A program made the translations under genes and the position numbers. The notes under the pieces are model-generated. The model was not told where the DNA came from. It was given only the letters and a program-made list of their open reading frames with translations, and searched no databases. From the NCBI GenBank assembly GCA_964600345.1, contig CAZRKA010000031.1:1-23031 (forward strand): a stretch of DNA of 23,031 bases, read 5' to 3'. This document shows positions 9,055-16,588 of the stretch, in pieces (position 1 is the first letter of the stretch; every line of letters begins with the position of its first letter). The stretch is from JABMMZ01 sp964600345. GTDB taxonomy: Bacteria > Bacteroidota > Bacteroidia > NS11-12g > UBA955.

Positions 9055-10629
9055 ATGAAAATGAAATACACCGTATTGACTATTGCTTTAGTTCTGAATA
9101 TGCAAAGGATAATGGCACAAGTCCCGGCTATTGAATGGGCAAAATGTTTCGGCGGCACAGATGGTGAAGTAGGTCGCTGTATTCGTCAAACAAAAGACAC
9201 AGGTTACATCGTGCTTGGAAATGCCGGCTCTGCTAACGGTCATGTTTATAAAAATGAAGGATCAGAAGATTGCTGGATAGTGAAGTTGGACAAGTTTGGG
9301 GATACTGTTTGGACCAGGGTCTTGGGCGGAAGCGAACTGGAATTTGGTATTTCTGTTCAACAAACTTATGATGATGGTTTCATTGTGGCGGCACAGTCAA
9401 GTTCAAGCAATGGTGATTTCGCAGGTGGACGCACCGGTAATTACGATTGCTGGATAATAAAACTGGATCAGTCGGGGAAGACACAATGGAAAAAACAATT
9501 TGGCGGTACGGGCAACGATGTGCCAAGGGATATACTGATAACAGAGGATAGCGGATATATTGTTGCCGGAACCTCATCATCAGGCAATGGAGACATTGTG
9601 GGCAATCATGGAAGTTCTGATTTCTGGGTATTAAGACTTAATAAATCGGGAGATATCATCTGGACAAAATCTTATGGCGGTACAGGAAGTGACCAGGCAT
9701 TTTCTATATATAGAAAAAATAATACAGGCTACCTTCTGGCAGGTCAGTCGGATTCGAAAAATGGAGATGTCAGGGGCAATCATGGTAAAATTGATTACTG
9801 GATTCTGGAGATCAACAACAACGGTGACACCCTCTGGACTAAAACACTTGGTGGAAAAGAAGATGATTTTGGCCAAAGCATTCAGCAAACAATAGATGGC
9901 GGACTTGTGATTGGTGGCGCTTCCAAATCCGGTAACGGTGATGTTACAGGGCACCATGGTGATTCGACCAGAGCAGATTTATGGATTGTTAAACTAAACA
10001 GCAACAGAGAAATTGAATGGCAAAAATCTCTTGGAGGCACTCATGACGAAGCACTGTATGGAACACTGCTTGCATTTTCGATGATGCAAACACCTGATGG
10101 CGGTAACATAATTGTCAGCTATACCAGGTCAGCTGATGGGGATATAACATCTAACAACGGAGGAAGCGATGTATGGTTATTAAAGTTAACAAATTCGGGA
10201 AGCATAGAATGGCAAAGATCACTGGGCGGCACAACTACTGATTATGGATATTCAGTGCTTCAAACATTCGACGGGTCGTATGTCTTTTCGGGCATGGCAG
10301 GAACCAACAGCGGCGATGTGTCGGGAAATCAGGGTAGTGCTGATTTATGGGTTGTGAAATTTGCTTCGGCCGGCAGCTCTGTTGTATCTACGGAATTTAC
10401 TAAATTACAGGTTTATCCCAATCCTTCTGAGGGTTCATTTTACATAAAATCTGCGCCTATTGGCAGCATTCTTAGTGTGATGGATATGATGGGAAAAGTA
10501 CTCTACTCATCAAATATTACACATGAAAAAACGAATATCAGACTTTCAGATATTGGAGCCGGTACATACATGTTGAAAATAGAAGAAAACGGCGCTGTTG
10601 CTTATAGAAAGATCATTGTTCTGAATTAA
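9055..10629 (+). CDS. Secreted seven-repeat (FGGT/NGD motif) protein with T9SS type A sorting domain
   Basis: A 524-residue protein. Residues 1-22 form a signal peptide (ending IMAQ). Seven repeats of 58-64 residues begin at W28, W86, W145, W203, W261, W322 and W386. Each starts W-x-K-x-hydrophobic-GG-T/S, continues with a Q-T-x-D-x-G-Y/F-hydrophobic strand pattern, then NGDV-x-GNHG and finally D-x-W-hydrophobic-x-K-L. Seven such units fit a seven-bladed beta-propeller. The sixth repeat carries a small insertion (around 335-343). Residues ~444-524 are a T9SS type A C-terminal domain: VYPNPSEG, then a beta-rich segment and a final KIIVLN, so export across the outer membrane by T9SS is expected, with cleavage or surface anchoring. 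The ligand is unknown. ATG 9055 (MKMKYTV) is preferred to TTG 8980, which lies in the promoter; ATG 9061 is also possible. Confidence 0.88.
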   Translation: MKMKYTVLTIALVLNMQRIMAQVPAIEWAKCFGGTDGEVGRCIRQTKDTGYIVLGNAGSANGHVYKNEGSEDCWIVKLDKFGDTVWTRVLGGSELEFGISVQQTYDDGFIVAAQSSSSNGDFAGGRTGNYDCWIIKLDQSGKTQWKKQFGGTGNDVPRDILITEDSGYIVAGTSSSGNGDIVGNHGSSDFWVLRLNKSGDIIWTKSYGGTGSDQAFSIYRKNNTGYLLAGQSDSKNGDVRGNHGKIDYWILEINNNGDTLWTKTLGGKEDDFGQSIQQTIDGGLVIGGASKSGNGDVTGHHGDSTRADLWIVKLNSNREIEWQKSLGGTHDEALYGTLLAFSMMQTPDGGNIIVSYTRSADGDITSNNGGSDVWLLKLTNSGSIEWQRSLGGTTTDYGYSVLQTFDGSYVFSGMAGTNSGDVSGNQGSADLWVVKFASAGSSVVSTEFTKLQVYPNPSEGSFYIKSAPIGSILSVMDMMGKVLYSSNITHEKTNIRLSDIGAGTYMLKIEENGAVAYRKIIVLN

Positions 10630-10998
10630 GCTCACTATAATTAATCATTTGTAGATTTTCTTTATTAAAAAATTGGGTGACCAATGAAGAAGGGCAATTA
10701 TAAGAAATCCGGATTGCTAATATTTTTAGCAATTGCTATTCCGGGATGTATAGAATATTGTATATGCATACGCAATATTTTAGGCATATGAATCAGGCTT
10801 GCTGTATTTGATTTCAATTTATAAACGCATGTATAACAGACACATGTGTAAGGTAAAGGGCATTTTAATTATTTTGTATGCGGGTTCTCAATATACGAAA
10901 TTATTTTTAGTATTTATCACCACCGGTCTTGTGAATATCTTATTTGATTTGTGTATAATGGCGAATGTGCTTTGAGTTATATTCGTAGTAATAAAGTT
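10630..10998. other. Intergenic region upstream of recA with palindromes
   Basis: A 369-base AT-rich gap without a credible gene. At 10713-10733 ATTGCTAA pairs with TTAGCAAT around TATTT; the right arm also belongs to a separate 10-bp palindrome, AGCAATTGCT (10728-10737). A looser AATATTG/CAATATT pair lies near 10750-10775 and encloses the palindrome TATGCATA. Neither has a T run, so they are poor intrinsic terminators, though they could end transcription of the gene to the left. A near match to the -7 consensus (TTATTTTG) lies near 10870. I found no clear LexA-type operator for recA. Confidence 0.45.
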
Positions 10999-12030
10999 AT
11001 GGCAGAAGCAAGTGCAGAAAAATTAAAAGCGTTAAAGCTTACCATTGACAAACTCGAGAAAAGTTATGGCAAGGGTGTAGTGATGAAAATGGATGACAAG
11101 GATGTAGTGGCTGTTGAAGTGATTTCGACGGGTTCATTCGGACTTGACATGGCCCTGGGAGTGGGCGGTTTCCCTAAAGGAAGGGTAATAGAGATTTACG
11201 GGCCTGAGAGCAGTGGTAAAACGACTCTGGCAATCAGTTGTATAGCTGAGGCACAGAAGAAGGGCGGTATATGTGCATTTATAGATGCAGAGCATGCCTT
11301 CGATCAGTTTTACGCACAGCGCCTTGGGGTTAATACCTCAGATCTCCTTATTTCTCAACCCGACGACGGTGAACAGGCTCTGGAGATTGCAGACAATCTG
11401 ATACGCTCCGGTGCAATTGATGTAATCGTTATTGACTCGGTAGCGGCACTTGTACCGCGTGCGGAAATTGAAGGCGATATGGGCGACAGTAAAATGGGCT
11501 TGCAGGCAAGACTGATGTCTCAGGCACTTCGCAAATTGACCGGTACCATCAACAAAACCGGTTGCATTTGTATTTTCATCAACCAGCTCAGGGAAAAAAT
11601 CGGTGTGATGTTCGGCAATCCTGAAACTACTACCGGTGGTAACGCATTGAAGTTTTACGCTTCTGTGCGTCTCGACATAAGACGTATTGGACAGATAAAA
11701 GACGGCGACGAAATTACCGGTAACCGCACCAAGGTTAAAGTGGCCAAGAACAAAGTGGCACCTCCATTCAGGGTAGTTGAGTTCGATATCATGTACGGTA
11801 AAGGTATTTCCAGGGTAGGTGAGGTCCTCGACCTTGCTGTTGACAATGGCATAGTTCAGAAAAGCGGATCCTGGTTCAGCTATGGCGGCACCAAACTCGG
11901 ACAGGGGCGCGATTCAGTAAAAGAGTTGCTCGAAGATAATCCTGAAATGGTGAAGGAAATGGAAACCAAAATTAAGGATAAACTGATGAATGGTCAGTTG
12001 AGTATTCCTGAAGATAAATCAGACAATTGA
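10999..12030 (+). CDS. recA: Recombinase RecA
   Basis: A 343-residue RecA of normal length. It binds ATP and single-stranded DNA to drive homologous pairing and strand exchange. Visible motifs: Walker A GPESSGKT (68-75, K74), Walker B DVIVIDS (D146), loop L1 region EGDMGDSKMGLQARLMSQ, and loop L2 region INQLREKIGVMFGNPETTTGG, followed by ALKFYASVRLDIRR. The C-terminal tail is rich in acidic and lysine residues, as usual. ATG 10999 (MAEASAEK) is chosen over an in-frame codon at 10951 because it gives the standard RecA N-terminus. The gene stands alone with its own terminator at 12134-12163 and is convergent with dapF. No SOS box was recognised, so its damage response cannot be read from this window. 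Confidence 0.97.
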   Translation: MAEASAEKLKALKLTIDKLEKSYGKGVVMKMDDKDVVAVEVISTGSFGLDMALGVGGFPKGRVIEIYGPESSGKTTLAISCIAEAQKKGGICAFIDAEHAFDQFYAQRLGVNTSDLLISQPDDGEQALEIADNLIRSGAIDVIVIDSVAALVPRAEIEGDMGDSKMGLQARLMSQALRKLTGTINKTGCICIFINQLREKIGVMFGNPETTTGGNALKFYASVRLDIRRIGQIKDGDEITGNRTKVKVAKNKVAPPFRVVEFDIMYGKGISRVGEVLDLAVDNGIVQKSGSWFSYGGTKLGQGRDSVKELLEDNPEMVKEMETKIKDKLMNGQLSIPEDKSDN

Positions 12031-12043
12031 AATCGGTTTAAAA

Positions 12044-12102
12044 ACCCTCCTTCGCTAAAGCTTGCGCCTCCGCTTAAGCTATGGCGTACGCGGGCGGAGG
12101 GT
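12044..12102. repeat. REP-like imperfect palindromic repeat downstream of recA
   Basis: A 59-base GC-rich block just after the recA stop, bounded by ACCCTCC and GGAGGGT. Inside are CGCC/GGCG arms, the palindromes GCTTAAGC and CGTACG, and two adjacent degenerate 18-mers (TTCGCTAAAGCTTGCGCC and TCCGCTTAAGCTATGGCG). Its composition stands out from the AT-rich surroundings. The look is that of a dispersed intergenic repeat, but only one copy is in the window. Confidence 0.5.
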
Positions 12103-12133
12103 GAAAGATATATTTTGATTATGTGTGTAAAAG

Positions 12134-12163
12134 GTCTCGGAACTATTCCGGGACTTTTTTTTT
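12134..12163 (+). terminator. Intrinsic terminator of recA
   Basis: GTCTCGGA pairs with TCCGGGAC (one G-U wobble) around a five-base loop and is followed by nine Ts. On the minus strand the same stem is followed by a shorter T stretch (CTTTT), so it may also stop transcripts arriving from dapF. Confidence 0.85.
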
Positions 12164-12164
12164 A

Positions 12165-12210
12165 TGAGAGACTTAACACCTCAAGCTCCGCTTGAGTGTT
12201 TAGTCTCTCA
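12165..12210. repeat. Long hairpin joining the recA terminator and the 120-bp tandem array
   Basis: TGAGAGACTTAACAC(C)TCAAGC pairs with GCTTGAGTGTTTAGTCTCTCA around TCC, with one mismatch and one bulged C over about 21 bp. The right arm is the start of the 120-bp repeat unit, so the left arm is in effect an inverted partial copy of the unit edge. Confidence 0.7.
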
Positions 12211-12454
12211 AACCCCGCAGCGAGCATAGGTATATCCTGTCGCTTAACGTACACCCGGAGGCTCTGCTGCGGGGTCGATGAAGCTTACAGTAATATCATT
12301 TTTAAAATTGCTAGAGTGCTTAGTCTTTCAAACCCCGCGGCGAGCATTGATAAATTCTGTCGCTTAACGTACACCCGGAGGCTCTGCTGCGGGGTCGCTG
12401 AAGCTTACAGTAATATCATTTTTAAAATTGCTTGAGTGCTTAGTCTCTCAAACC
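12190..12454. repeat. Tandem repeat, 120-bp unit, about 2.2 copies, each with an internal hairpin
   Basis: Units begin at about 12190 and 12310, with a truncated third at 12430-12454. The period is exactly 120 (for example TTTAAAATTG at 12301 and 12421). The two full units differ at about a dozen positions. Each contains ACCCCGC[A/G]GC near the start and GCTGCGGGGT near its middle (12212-12221 with 12266-12275 in unit 1), extended by GAGC/GCTC, so each can fold into a ~14-bp stem with a loop of about 35 bases; unit 2 has one G-U wobble. The rest of each unit is AT-rich. The array fills the space between the convergent recA and dapF genes. Because 120 is divisible by three a 79-codon frame runs through it, but nothing supports translation. 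Confidence 0.85.
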
Positions 12455-12461
12455 TTCAGGT

Positions 12462-13238
12462 TCAAATATCTATACTGCCCTCAAAAACCAGAGTTGCCGG
12501 TCCGCAAAGCCATACATTTAGTGCAGAATTATCTTTTTGATATTTGACCTTTAGTTTACCGCCCGGTGTTTCAATATTGATTTCTTTGGGTCCTTCCGGC
12601 AGATTCAGGTATTCGGACAAGGCAATGGCACTTGCCGTTACACCGGTGCCACAGCTAAGGGTTTCGTTTTCCACACCTCTCTCATAGGTTCTTACTTTGA
12701 TACTATTATCTGAAATCAGTTCAACAAAATTGACATTGATGCCCGCTTTGGCAAATTCGTGGTTATAGCGTATGGCCCTTGCTGCCTGTATGAGGTCGAG
12801 TTCGTCGATATTCTGAGAAAACAATACATAATGAGGAGATCCTGTATTGAGTACAAAGGCATTGTCGCGCCTCTCAACCGCATCAACGTCTTTCATCTGA
12901 AGTTCGACATAAGCATCGGTTCTGTGTGCCTGATGTGCACCGTCTATGGCCTTGAATAAAGTAGTTTCGCCTTGGTATACGCCAAGACGACCCGCAAAGT
13001 CAACTATACAGCGACCGCCGTTGCCGCACATGCTGCTGACATTGCCATCGCTGTTGTAGTACACCATTTCAAAATCAAATCCATCACAATTTTGCAGTAA
13101 CATCAAACCATCGCCACCTATTCCGAATTTGGGATGGCAGAGGGCTGCCACATCCAGATTGTCGTACAGGCGCTGCCTGTTGTCTATGATGATAAAGTCG
13201 TTGCCGGTTCCCTGGTATTTGGTAAAAGGTAATTTCAT
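12462..13238 (-). CDS. dapF: Diaminopimelate epimerase
   Basis: A 258-residue cofactor-independent racemase that converts LL- to meso-diaminopimelate, the penultimate step of lysine synthesis and the source of meso-DAP for peptidoglycan. The two catalytic cysteines of the family are in place: C71 in MCGNGGRC and C196 in LSCGTGVTAS. Other family motifs are TKYQGTGNDF (6-15), the GIGGDGLMLL stretch (39-48) and YNSDG (61-65). Length is slightly below the usual ~275. The ATG overlaps the stop codon of the anti-sigma gene by one base (TGATG), so translational coupling is likely and dapF is the third gene of the sigma operon. It ends facing the tandem repeat and recA. Confidence 0.95.
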   Translation of the reverse strand: MKLPFTKYQGTGNDFIIIDNRQRLYDNLDVAALCHPKFGIGGDGLMLLQNCDGFDFEMVYYNSDGNVSSMCGNGGRCIVDFAGRLGVYQGETTLFKAIDGAHQAHRTDAYVELQMKDVDAVERRDNAFVLNTGSPHYVLFSQNIDELDLIQAARAIRYNHEFAKAGINVNFVELISDNSIKVRTYERGVENETLSCGTGVTASAIALSEYLNLPEGPKEINIETPGGKLKVKYQKDNSALNVWLCGPATLVFEGSIDI

Positions 13239-14299
13239 CAGTTTTGTCTGAGTATCAGATTTATTATTTCGGTATTGGTCTCAATGTGAAATACACAGGC
13301 AAGCGGGCATAACGACAAGAGATAAACCTTGCCATCGTGTCGCATGTAAACTTCGTTGTTGTACACAAACATTCTGCAGCTGCTTTTGTCAATGCCGTAT
13401 AACCTGATCGTATTATTGTTGTAGCGGTAGCCCTTAAAGTTTACAGGCGAATACCAGTATTCGATGACCAGTGTTTTGGCTTCTTCCAATTTCCACAATG
13501 ATTTTGTCTCTGCATTGGAAACTGCTGTATCCTGCAATACAGTTTTTTGCTTTTTAAGGGCTTCACTTTGTTCCCTGTTGGAGGCTGTAGCAGGTGATTT
13601 GGATGACTTTGAAACCCCGCTCATCTGGTTTCTGCTGTATTCATAATCGGCAGAAGCGGGTACTTCGGTATTCAGAGCAAGTAAAACCGGGGCAGACAAG
13701 ATGGTATCACTCAGCATTTTTTCACTCAGCACATTGTATTTTACTGCTACGTCTTCACTTATCATCGCATCATCACTTTCACCGATCTTGGCATCCTTTA
13801 ATTCCTCTTTGTCAAAACTGCCCGAAACTGTTTCTTCGGCGTCTTGATCCGCCAGGATGGGTGCATGAGTAATCGGTGTTTCCTGTTCCACAACAGCTTC
13901 CTCAGGTGCTTGCATGACCGTGTCGGTAATGGCAGATTCCGGCTCATGACTTTCAGTTTGAACAGCAATTTCTTTTTCGAGAACGGGTGTGGTGTAATTG
14001 CGCAGAACAAGATATAATCCGGTAAACAAAACAAACACAGCCGCTGCGGCATAAGTCATGGATCTGGGCCAGATATTGCCACCCCAGTAATGAATTTCAC
14101 CTTTTTCCTTTATGTATGACTTGAGTTCAGACCGGGCGTGATCGCGTATACCTGCAGCAAGTAATTCATGCAGTTTGAATGCTGCCGCGAATTCACTGTC
14201 ACGGGCAAGCCTTTCCCTGAAGGCAGACTGCTCATCACTGCTCATTGTACCTTTTAAGTAACGGTCGAATAAGTCGCTATTGGCTTCGTTGTAACTCAA
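13238..14299 (-). CDS. Membrane-anchored anti-sigma factor partner of the ECF sigma factor
   Basis: A 353-residue protein without clear sequence-wide relatives that I recognise. Residues ~8-65 (LFDRYLKGTMSSDEQSAF, then helices rich in Arg and Glu) look like the cytoplasmic sigma-binding helices of Bacteroidota anti-sigma factors; the zinc-binding His/Cys set of the classic ZAS domain is absent. One membrane segment lies at ~81-100 (MTYAAAAVFVLFTGLYLV). Residues ~101-265 are low-complexity, rich in Glu, Ser, Thr and Ala, probably a flexible periplasmic linker; ~270-353 look like a compact folded periplasmic domain with three cysteines. Its start overlaps the sigma gene by four bases (ATGA), typical of sigma/anti-sigma pairs. 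Expected role: hold the sigma factor at the membrane until an envelope signal arrives. The call rests on topology and position more than on motifs. Confidence 0.78.
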   Translation of the reverse strand: MSYNEANSDLFDRYLKGTMSSDEQSAFRERLARDSEFAAAFKLHELLAAGIRDHARSELKSYIKEKGEIHYWGGNIWPRSMTYAAAAVFVLFTGLYLVLRNYTTPVLEKEIAVQTESHEPESAITDTVMQAPEEAVVEQETPITHAPILADQDAEETVSGSFDKEELKDAKIGESDDAMISEDVAVKYNVLSEKMLSDTILSAPVLLALNTEVPASADYEYSRNQMSGVSKSSKSPATASNREQSEALKKQKTVLQDTAVSNAETKSLWKLEEAKTLVIEYWYSPVNFKGYRYNNNTIRLYGIDKSSCRMFVYNNEVYMRHDGKVYLLSLCPLACVFHIETNTEIINLILRQN

Positions 14300-14868
14300 T
14301 TTCCTATAAAATCATTTCGATTGTACCTGTTCAGGAATTGCTCCTGCAAATGTTTAAAACACTGATGTTTTTTTGCTTTTACCGTATCAGCATTGTTGTA
14401 GTTCATTTTTTCGGCTATACTGCTCATGTCCAGTCCGTCGAAATAAAACAGCGTTAGTAATTCGCGGCATTTATCTCCGAGCAGATTCATCATTTCCACC
14501 ACCAGCTTGCGGTCGTGGGCCGGAAATTCCTCGGCCTGTTCTGTCATTTTTTCAGTATTTATGCCATCCATATTGACCTGGCGTCCAAGCTTGCCAAGGC
14601 GTTTCAACCACTGATTTTTAGCGATGGCAAAAACAATTGTACTCAGCCTGGCTTTCAGTTCAAGACTGTCGTTTCGTATCTTTTCCCAAACTGCAATACT
14701 GGCATCCTGCAGAATGTCTTCTGCGTCGTCCGAATTGCCGTTGTTTTTTAACACATAGTTTCTCACGCTGATGTAATTGTCCTTATATAACTGTACCAGG
14801 GCATCTTTATCGCCCTGCCTGATGGCGTCTACCAGTTGCTTATCATTCAATCGTTTTTTTCCGAGCAC
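14296..14868 (-). CDS. ECF-family RNA polymerase sigma factor
   Basis: A 190-residue sigma-70 family protein of the extracytoplasmic-function type, with only regions 2 and 4. Region 2 (~25-90) contains YVLKNNGNSDDAEDILQDA and a following helix for -10 recognition; region 4 (~125-178) contains LGDKCRELLTLFYFDGLDM, IAEKMNY and a helix-turn-helix end (TVKAKKHQCFKHLQEQF). The start is GTG at 14868: an in-frame stop (TAA) lies 13-15 bases upstream and no ATG is available. A TAnnTTTG box at 14942-14949 fits this start. It is followed by its anti-sigma factor and dapF in overlapping frames and lies divergent from an htrA-type protease. The regulon is not known; control of the neighbouring htrA is a natural guess. 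Confidence 0.92.
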   Translation of the reverse strand: MLGKKRLNDKQLVDAIRQGDKDALVQLYKDNYISVRNYVLKNNGNSDDAEDILQDASIAVWEKIRNDSLELKARLSTIVFAIAKNQWLKRLGKLGRQVNMDGINTEKMTEQAEEFPAHDRKLVVEMMNLLGDKCRELLTLFYFDGLDMSSIAEKMNYNNADTVKAKKHQCFKHLQEQFLNRYNRNDFIGN

Positions 14869-14941
14869 CTTGGTGGATGTTTAATACTGTTTTGTCGAGA
14901 AAGGTAAATGTGTCTGCACTATCGTCTTCTAAATTGCGTTA

Positions 14942-14949
14942 CAAAAGTA
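14942..14949 (-). promoter_or_regulatory. Bacteroidota -7 promoter box (TACTTTTG) for the sigma/anti-sigma/dapF operon
   Basis: The minus strand reads TACTTTTG, an exact TAnnTTTG match, 74 bases before the GTG start at 14868. This implies housekeeping-type transcription of the operon with a leader of roughly 65-70 bases. The rest of the 231-base divergent gap to degP shows no second clear box. A GGAAC at 15062-15066, 34 bases before the degP start, resembles an ECF -35 core, but no matching -10 at proper spacing was seen. Confidence 0.55.
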
Positions 14950-15099
14950 GTCAGAAGCAGGCTAAAATAAAATATTGACTGATTTCAGACTCAGGAAGGT
15001 AAATTGGATGAAGCGACAATATTTCATAATTGCAGAAATGCGCTTTGGAAATGCAAGGTTTGGAACATCTTTTGAGACAATTAATAACGTAAGAAATAA

Positions 15100-16584
15100 A
15101 TGAACTATATGAAAAAAGTATTAGGAATTTTTGCCATTGCCCTCATAGGCGGATTGGTCGCCCTGGGCATCAACCGGCTGGTAACAAATTACAACGGCGC
15201 CGGCAATTTCGAGGATATGCAGAAACGCAATGCCCGTTTCGCCAGCAATTTCGAAGCGGCAGACGCTCACCCGGGATTTGATTTTGTAAAGGTTGCCGAG
15301 GTAAGTACACCTGCTGTTGTTCACATCAAATCGCATTTCGAAGGCAGCAAAGCCTCTGCTCCTCAGGGCGGTCAGATAGATCCCTTCGAGTTTTTCCGCG
15401 ACCACGGTTTCGATTTTGAGATGCCCCGCGGTCCGGGTATGGCTGCAGGCAGTGGTGTCATCATCACACAAGACGGCTATATTGTCACCAATAATCACGT
15501 GATAGACAATGCCAGCAAAATAGAAGTAACCCTCAACGACAAACGCACTTATGTGGCAGAACTGGTGGGTACGGATAAAACCACCGATCTGGCACTTCTT
15601 AAAATAGACGAGAAAAACCTCAATTTCATGGCCTTCGGCAACAGCGACGAAGCCAGAGTAGGACAGTGGGTAGTGGCAGTCGGTAATCCGATGAACCTCA
15701 ACAGTACCGTTACGGCGGGTATCATCAGCGCCAAAGGAAGAAGCATAGACCTATTGCGCAGCGAAAACAATCAGTATGCCATCGAGAATTTCATACAGAC
15801 AGATGCAGCCATCAACCCCGGAAACAGTGGCGGCGCTCTGGTTAACACACAAGGTCAACTGATTGGCATTAACACCGCTATTGCTTCCCAGACAGGGTCG
15901 TACACGGGCTACGGTTTTGCAGTGCCTGTCAACCTGGTTAAGAAAGTAATGGACGATCTGCTGAAATACGGAAAAGTACAGCGTGCAGTACTCGGTGTAG
16001 CGATTCAGGAGATAACAGCCGAACTGGCCGAGAAAGAGGGTTTGAAAGACCTCGACGGCGTCCTTGTTCAGGATGTTACCGAAGGCGGCTCTGCTCAGAA
16101 GGCGGGACTTAAAAAAGGCGATGTCATCAAGAAAGTAAACGGTGTAGCTGTCAACAGTGTATCTGCACTGCAGGAAGAAATTGGCAAATTCCGTCCGGGC
16201 GACAAAGTAAGCATCACCCTGATTCGCGGCGGTGAGCTCAAGGAAATGAATGCCCTTTTAAAAGGTCTCGACGGTAAGGAATCTACTTCTCTGGCAGACA
16301 GAAGCGAACTGAACAATATTAAAGGTGCAACCTTTGGCAATGTCAGCAAAGAAGAAAAAGAGAAACTGGGCATCAAAAATGGCGTGAAAGTAATCTCTGT
16401 AGGCAACGGACCATTTAAAGGCAAGGTACAAGCCGGGTTTATCATCACCAAAATAGACAAGCAGCCTGTTTACAGCGTTCAGACAGTTCGCAGTATTCTG
16501 GAGAGTGCCGAAGGTGCTGTGTTGATTGAAGGCAAGAACAGCGATGGCAGCGACCATGTAATAGGATTGAAATTAGGCGAATAG
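15100..16584 (+). CDS. degP: HtrA/Do-type periplasmic serine protease with two PDZ domains
   Basis: A 494-residue protease/chaperone that degrades damaged envelope proteins. Residues ~5-28 form a signal sequence or membrane anchor. The trypsin-like domain (~60-285) has the full catalytic triad: H133 in TNNHVI, D163 in TTDLALL and S243 in GNSGGA. PDZ1 spans ~290-385 (VLGVAIQEI; GLKKGDVIKKVNG) and PDZ2 ~400-494 (VQAGFIITKIDKQPV). Two close start codons exist (15100 and 15109, MNYMKKV); the second gives a cleaner signal peptide. The upstream gene is a divergent ECF sigma factor, which suggests stress-controlled expression. The stop codon is followed after four bases by the inverted-repeat element at 16589-16865, whose hairpin could act as the transcript end. 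degQ or degS would be alternative names; two PDZ domains argue against degS. Confidence 0.94.
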   Translation: MNYMKKVLGIFAIALIGGLVALGINRLVTNYNGAGNFEDMQKRNARFASNFEAADAHPGFDFVKVAEVSTPAVVHIKSHFEGSKASAPQGGQIDPFEFFRDHGFDFEMPRGPGMAAGSGVIITQDGYIVTNNHVIDNASKIEVTLNDKRTYVAELVGTDKTTDLALLKIDEKNLNFMAFGNSDEARVGQWVVAVGNPMNLNSTVTAGIISAKGRSIDLLRSENNQYAIENFIQTDAAINPGNSGGALVNTQGQLIGINTAIASQTGSYTGYGFAVPVNLVKKVMDDLLKYGKVQRAVLGVAIQEITAELAEKEGLKDLDGVLVQDVTEGGSAQKAGLKKGDVIKKVNGVAVNSVSALQEEIGKFRPGDKVSITLIRGGELKEMNALLKGLDGKESTSLADRSELNNIKGATFGNVSKEEKEKLGIKNGVKVISVGNGPFKGKVQAGFIITKIDKQPVYSVQTVRSILESAEGAVLIEGKNSDGSDHVIGLKLGE

Positions 16585-16588
16585 TTAG

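Noticed and set aside
12196..12435. A 79-codon frame with two near-identical 40-residue halves
   Set aside because: It is created by the 120-bp repeat, whose length is divisible by three. It starts with GTG inside a hairpin arm, has no ribosome-binding site or promoter, and the conserved feature is the base pairing.
12190..12454. Repeat array considered as a CRISPR
   Set aside because: There are no short repeats separated by unique spacers; the whole 120-bp unit is repeated and no cas genes are present.
15062..15090. GGAAC with downstream CGT as an ECF-type promoter for degP
   Set aside because: The spacing between the two parts is about 21 bases, too long for the usual ~16, so it is mentioned only as a weak hint.
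16095..16460. A 121-codon minus-strand frame within degP
   Set aside because: It is antisense to the PDZ region and its composition (Ser/Leu/Pro-rich) is typical of shadow frames.
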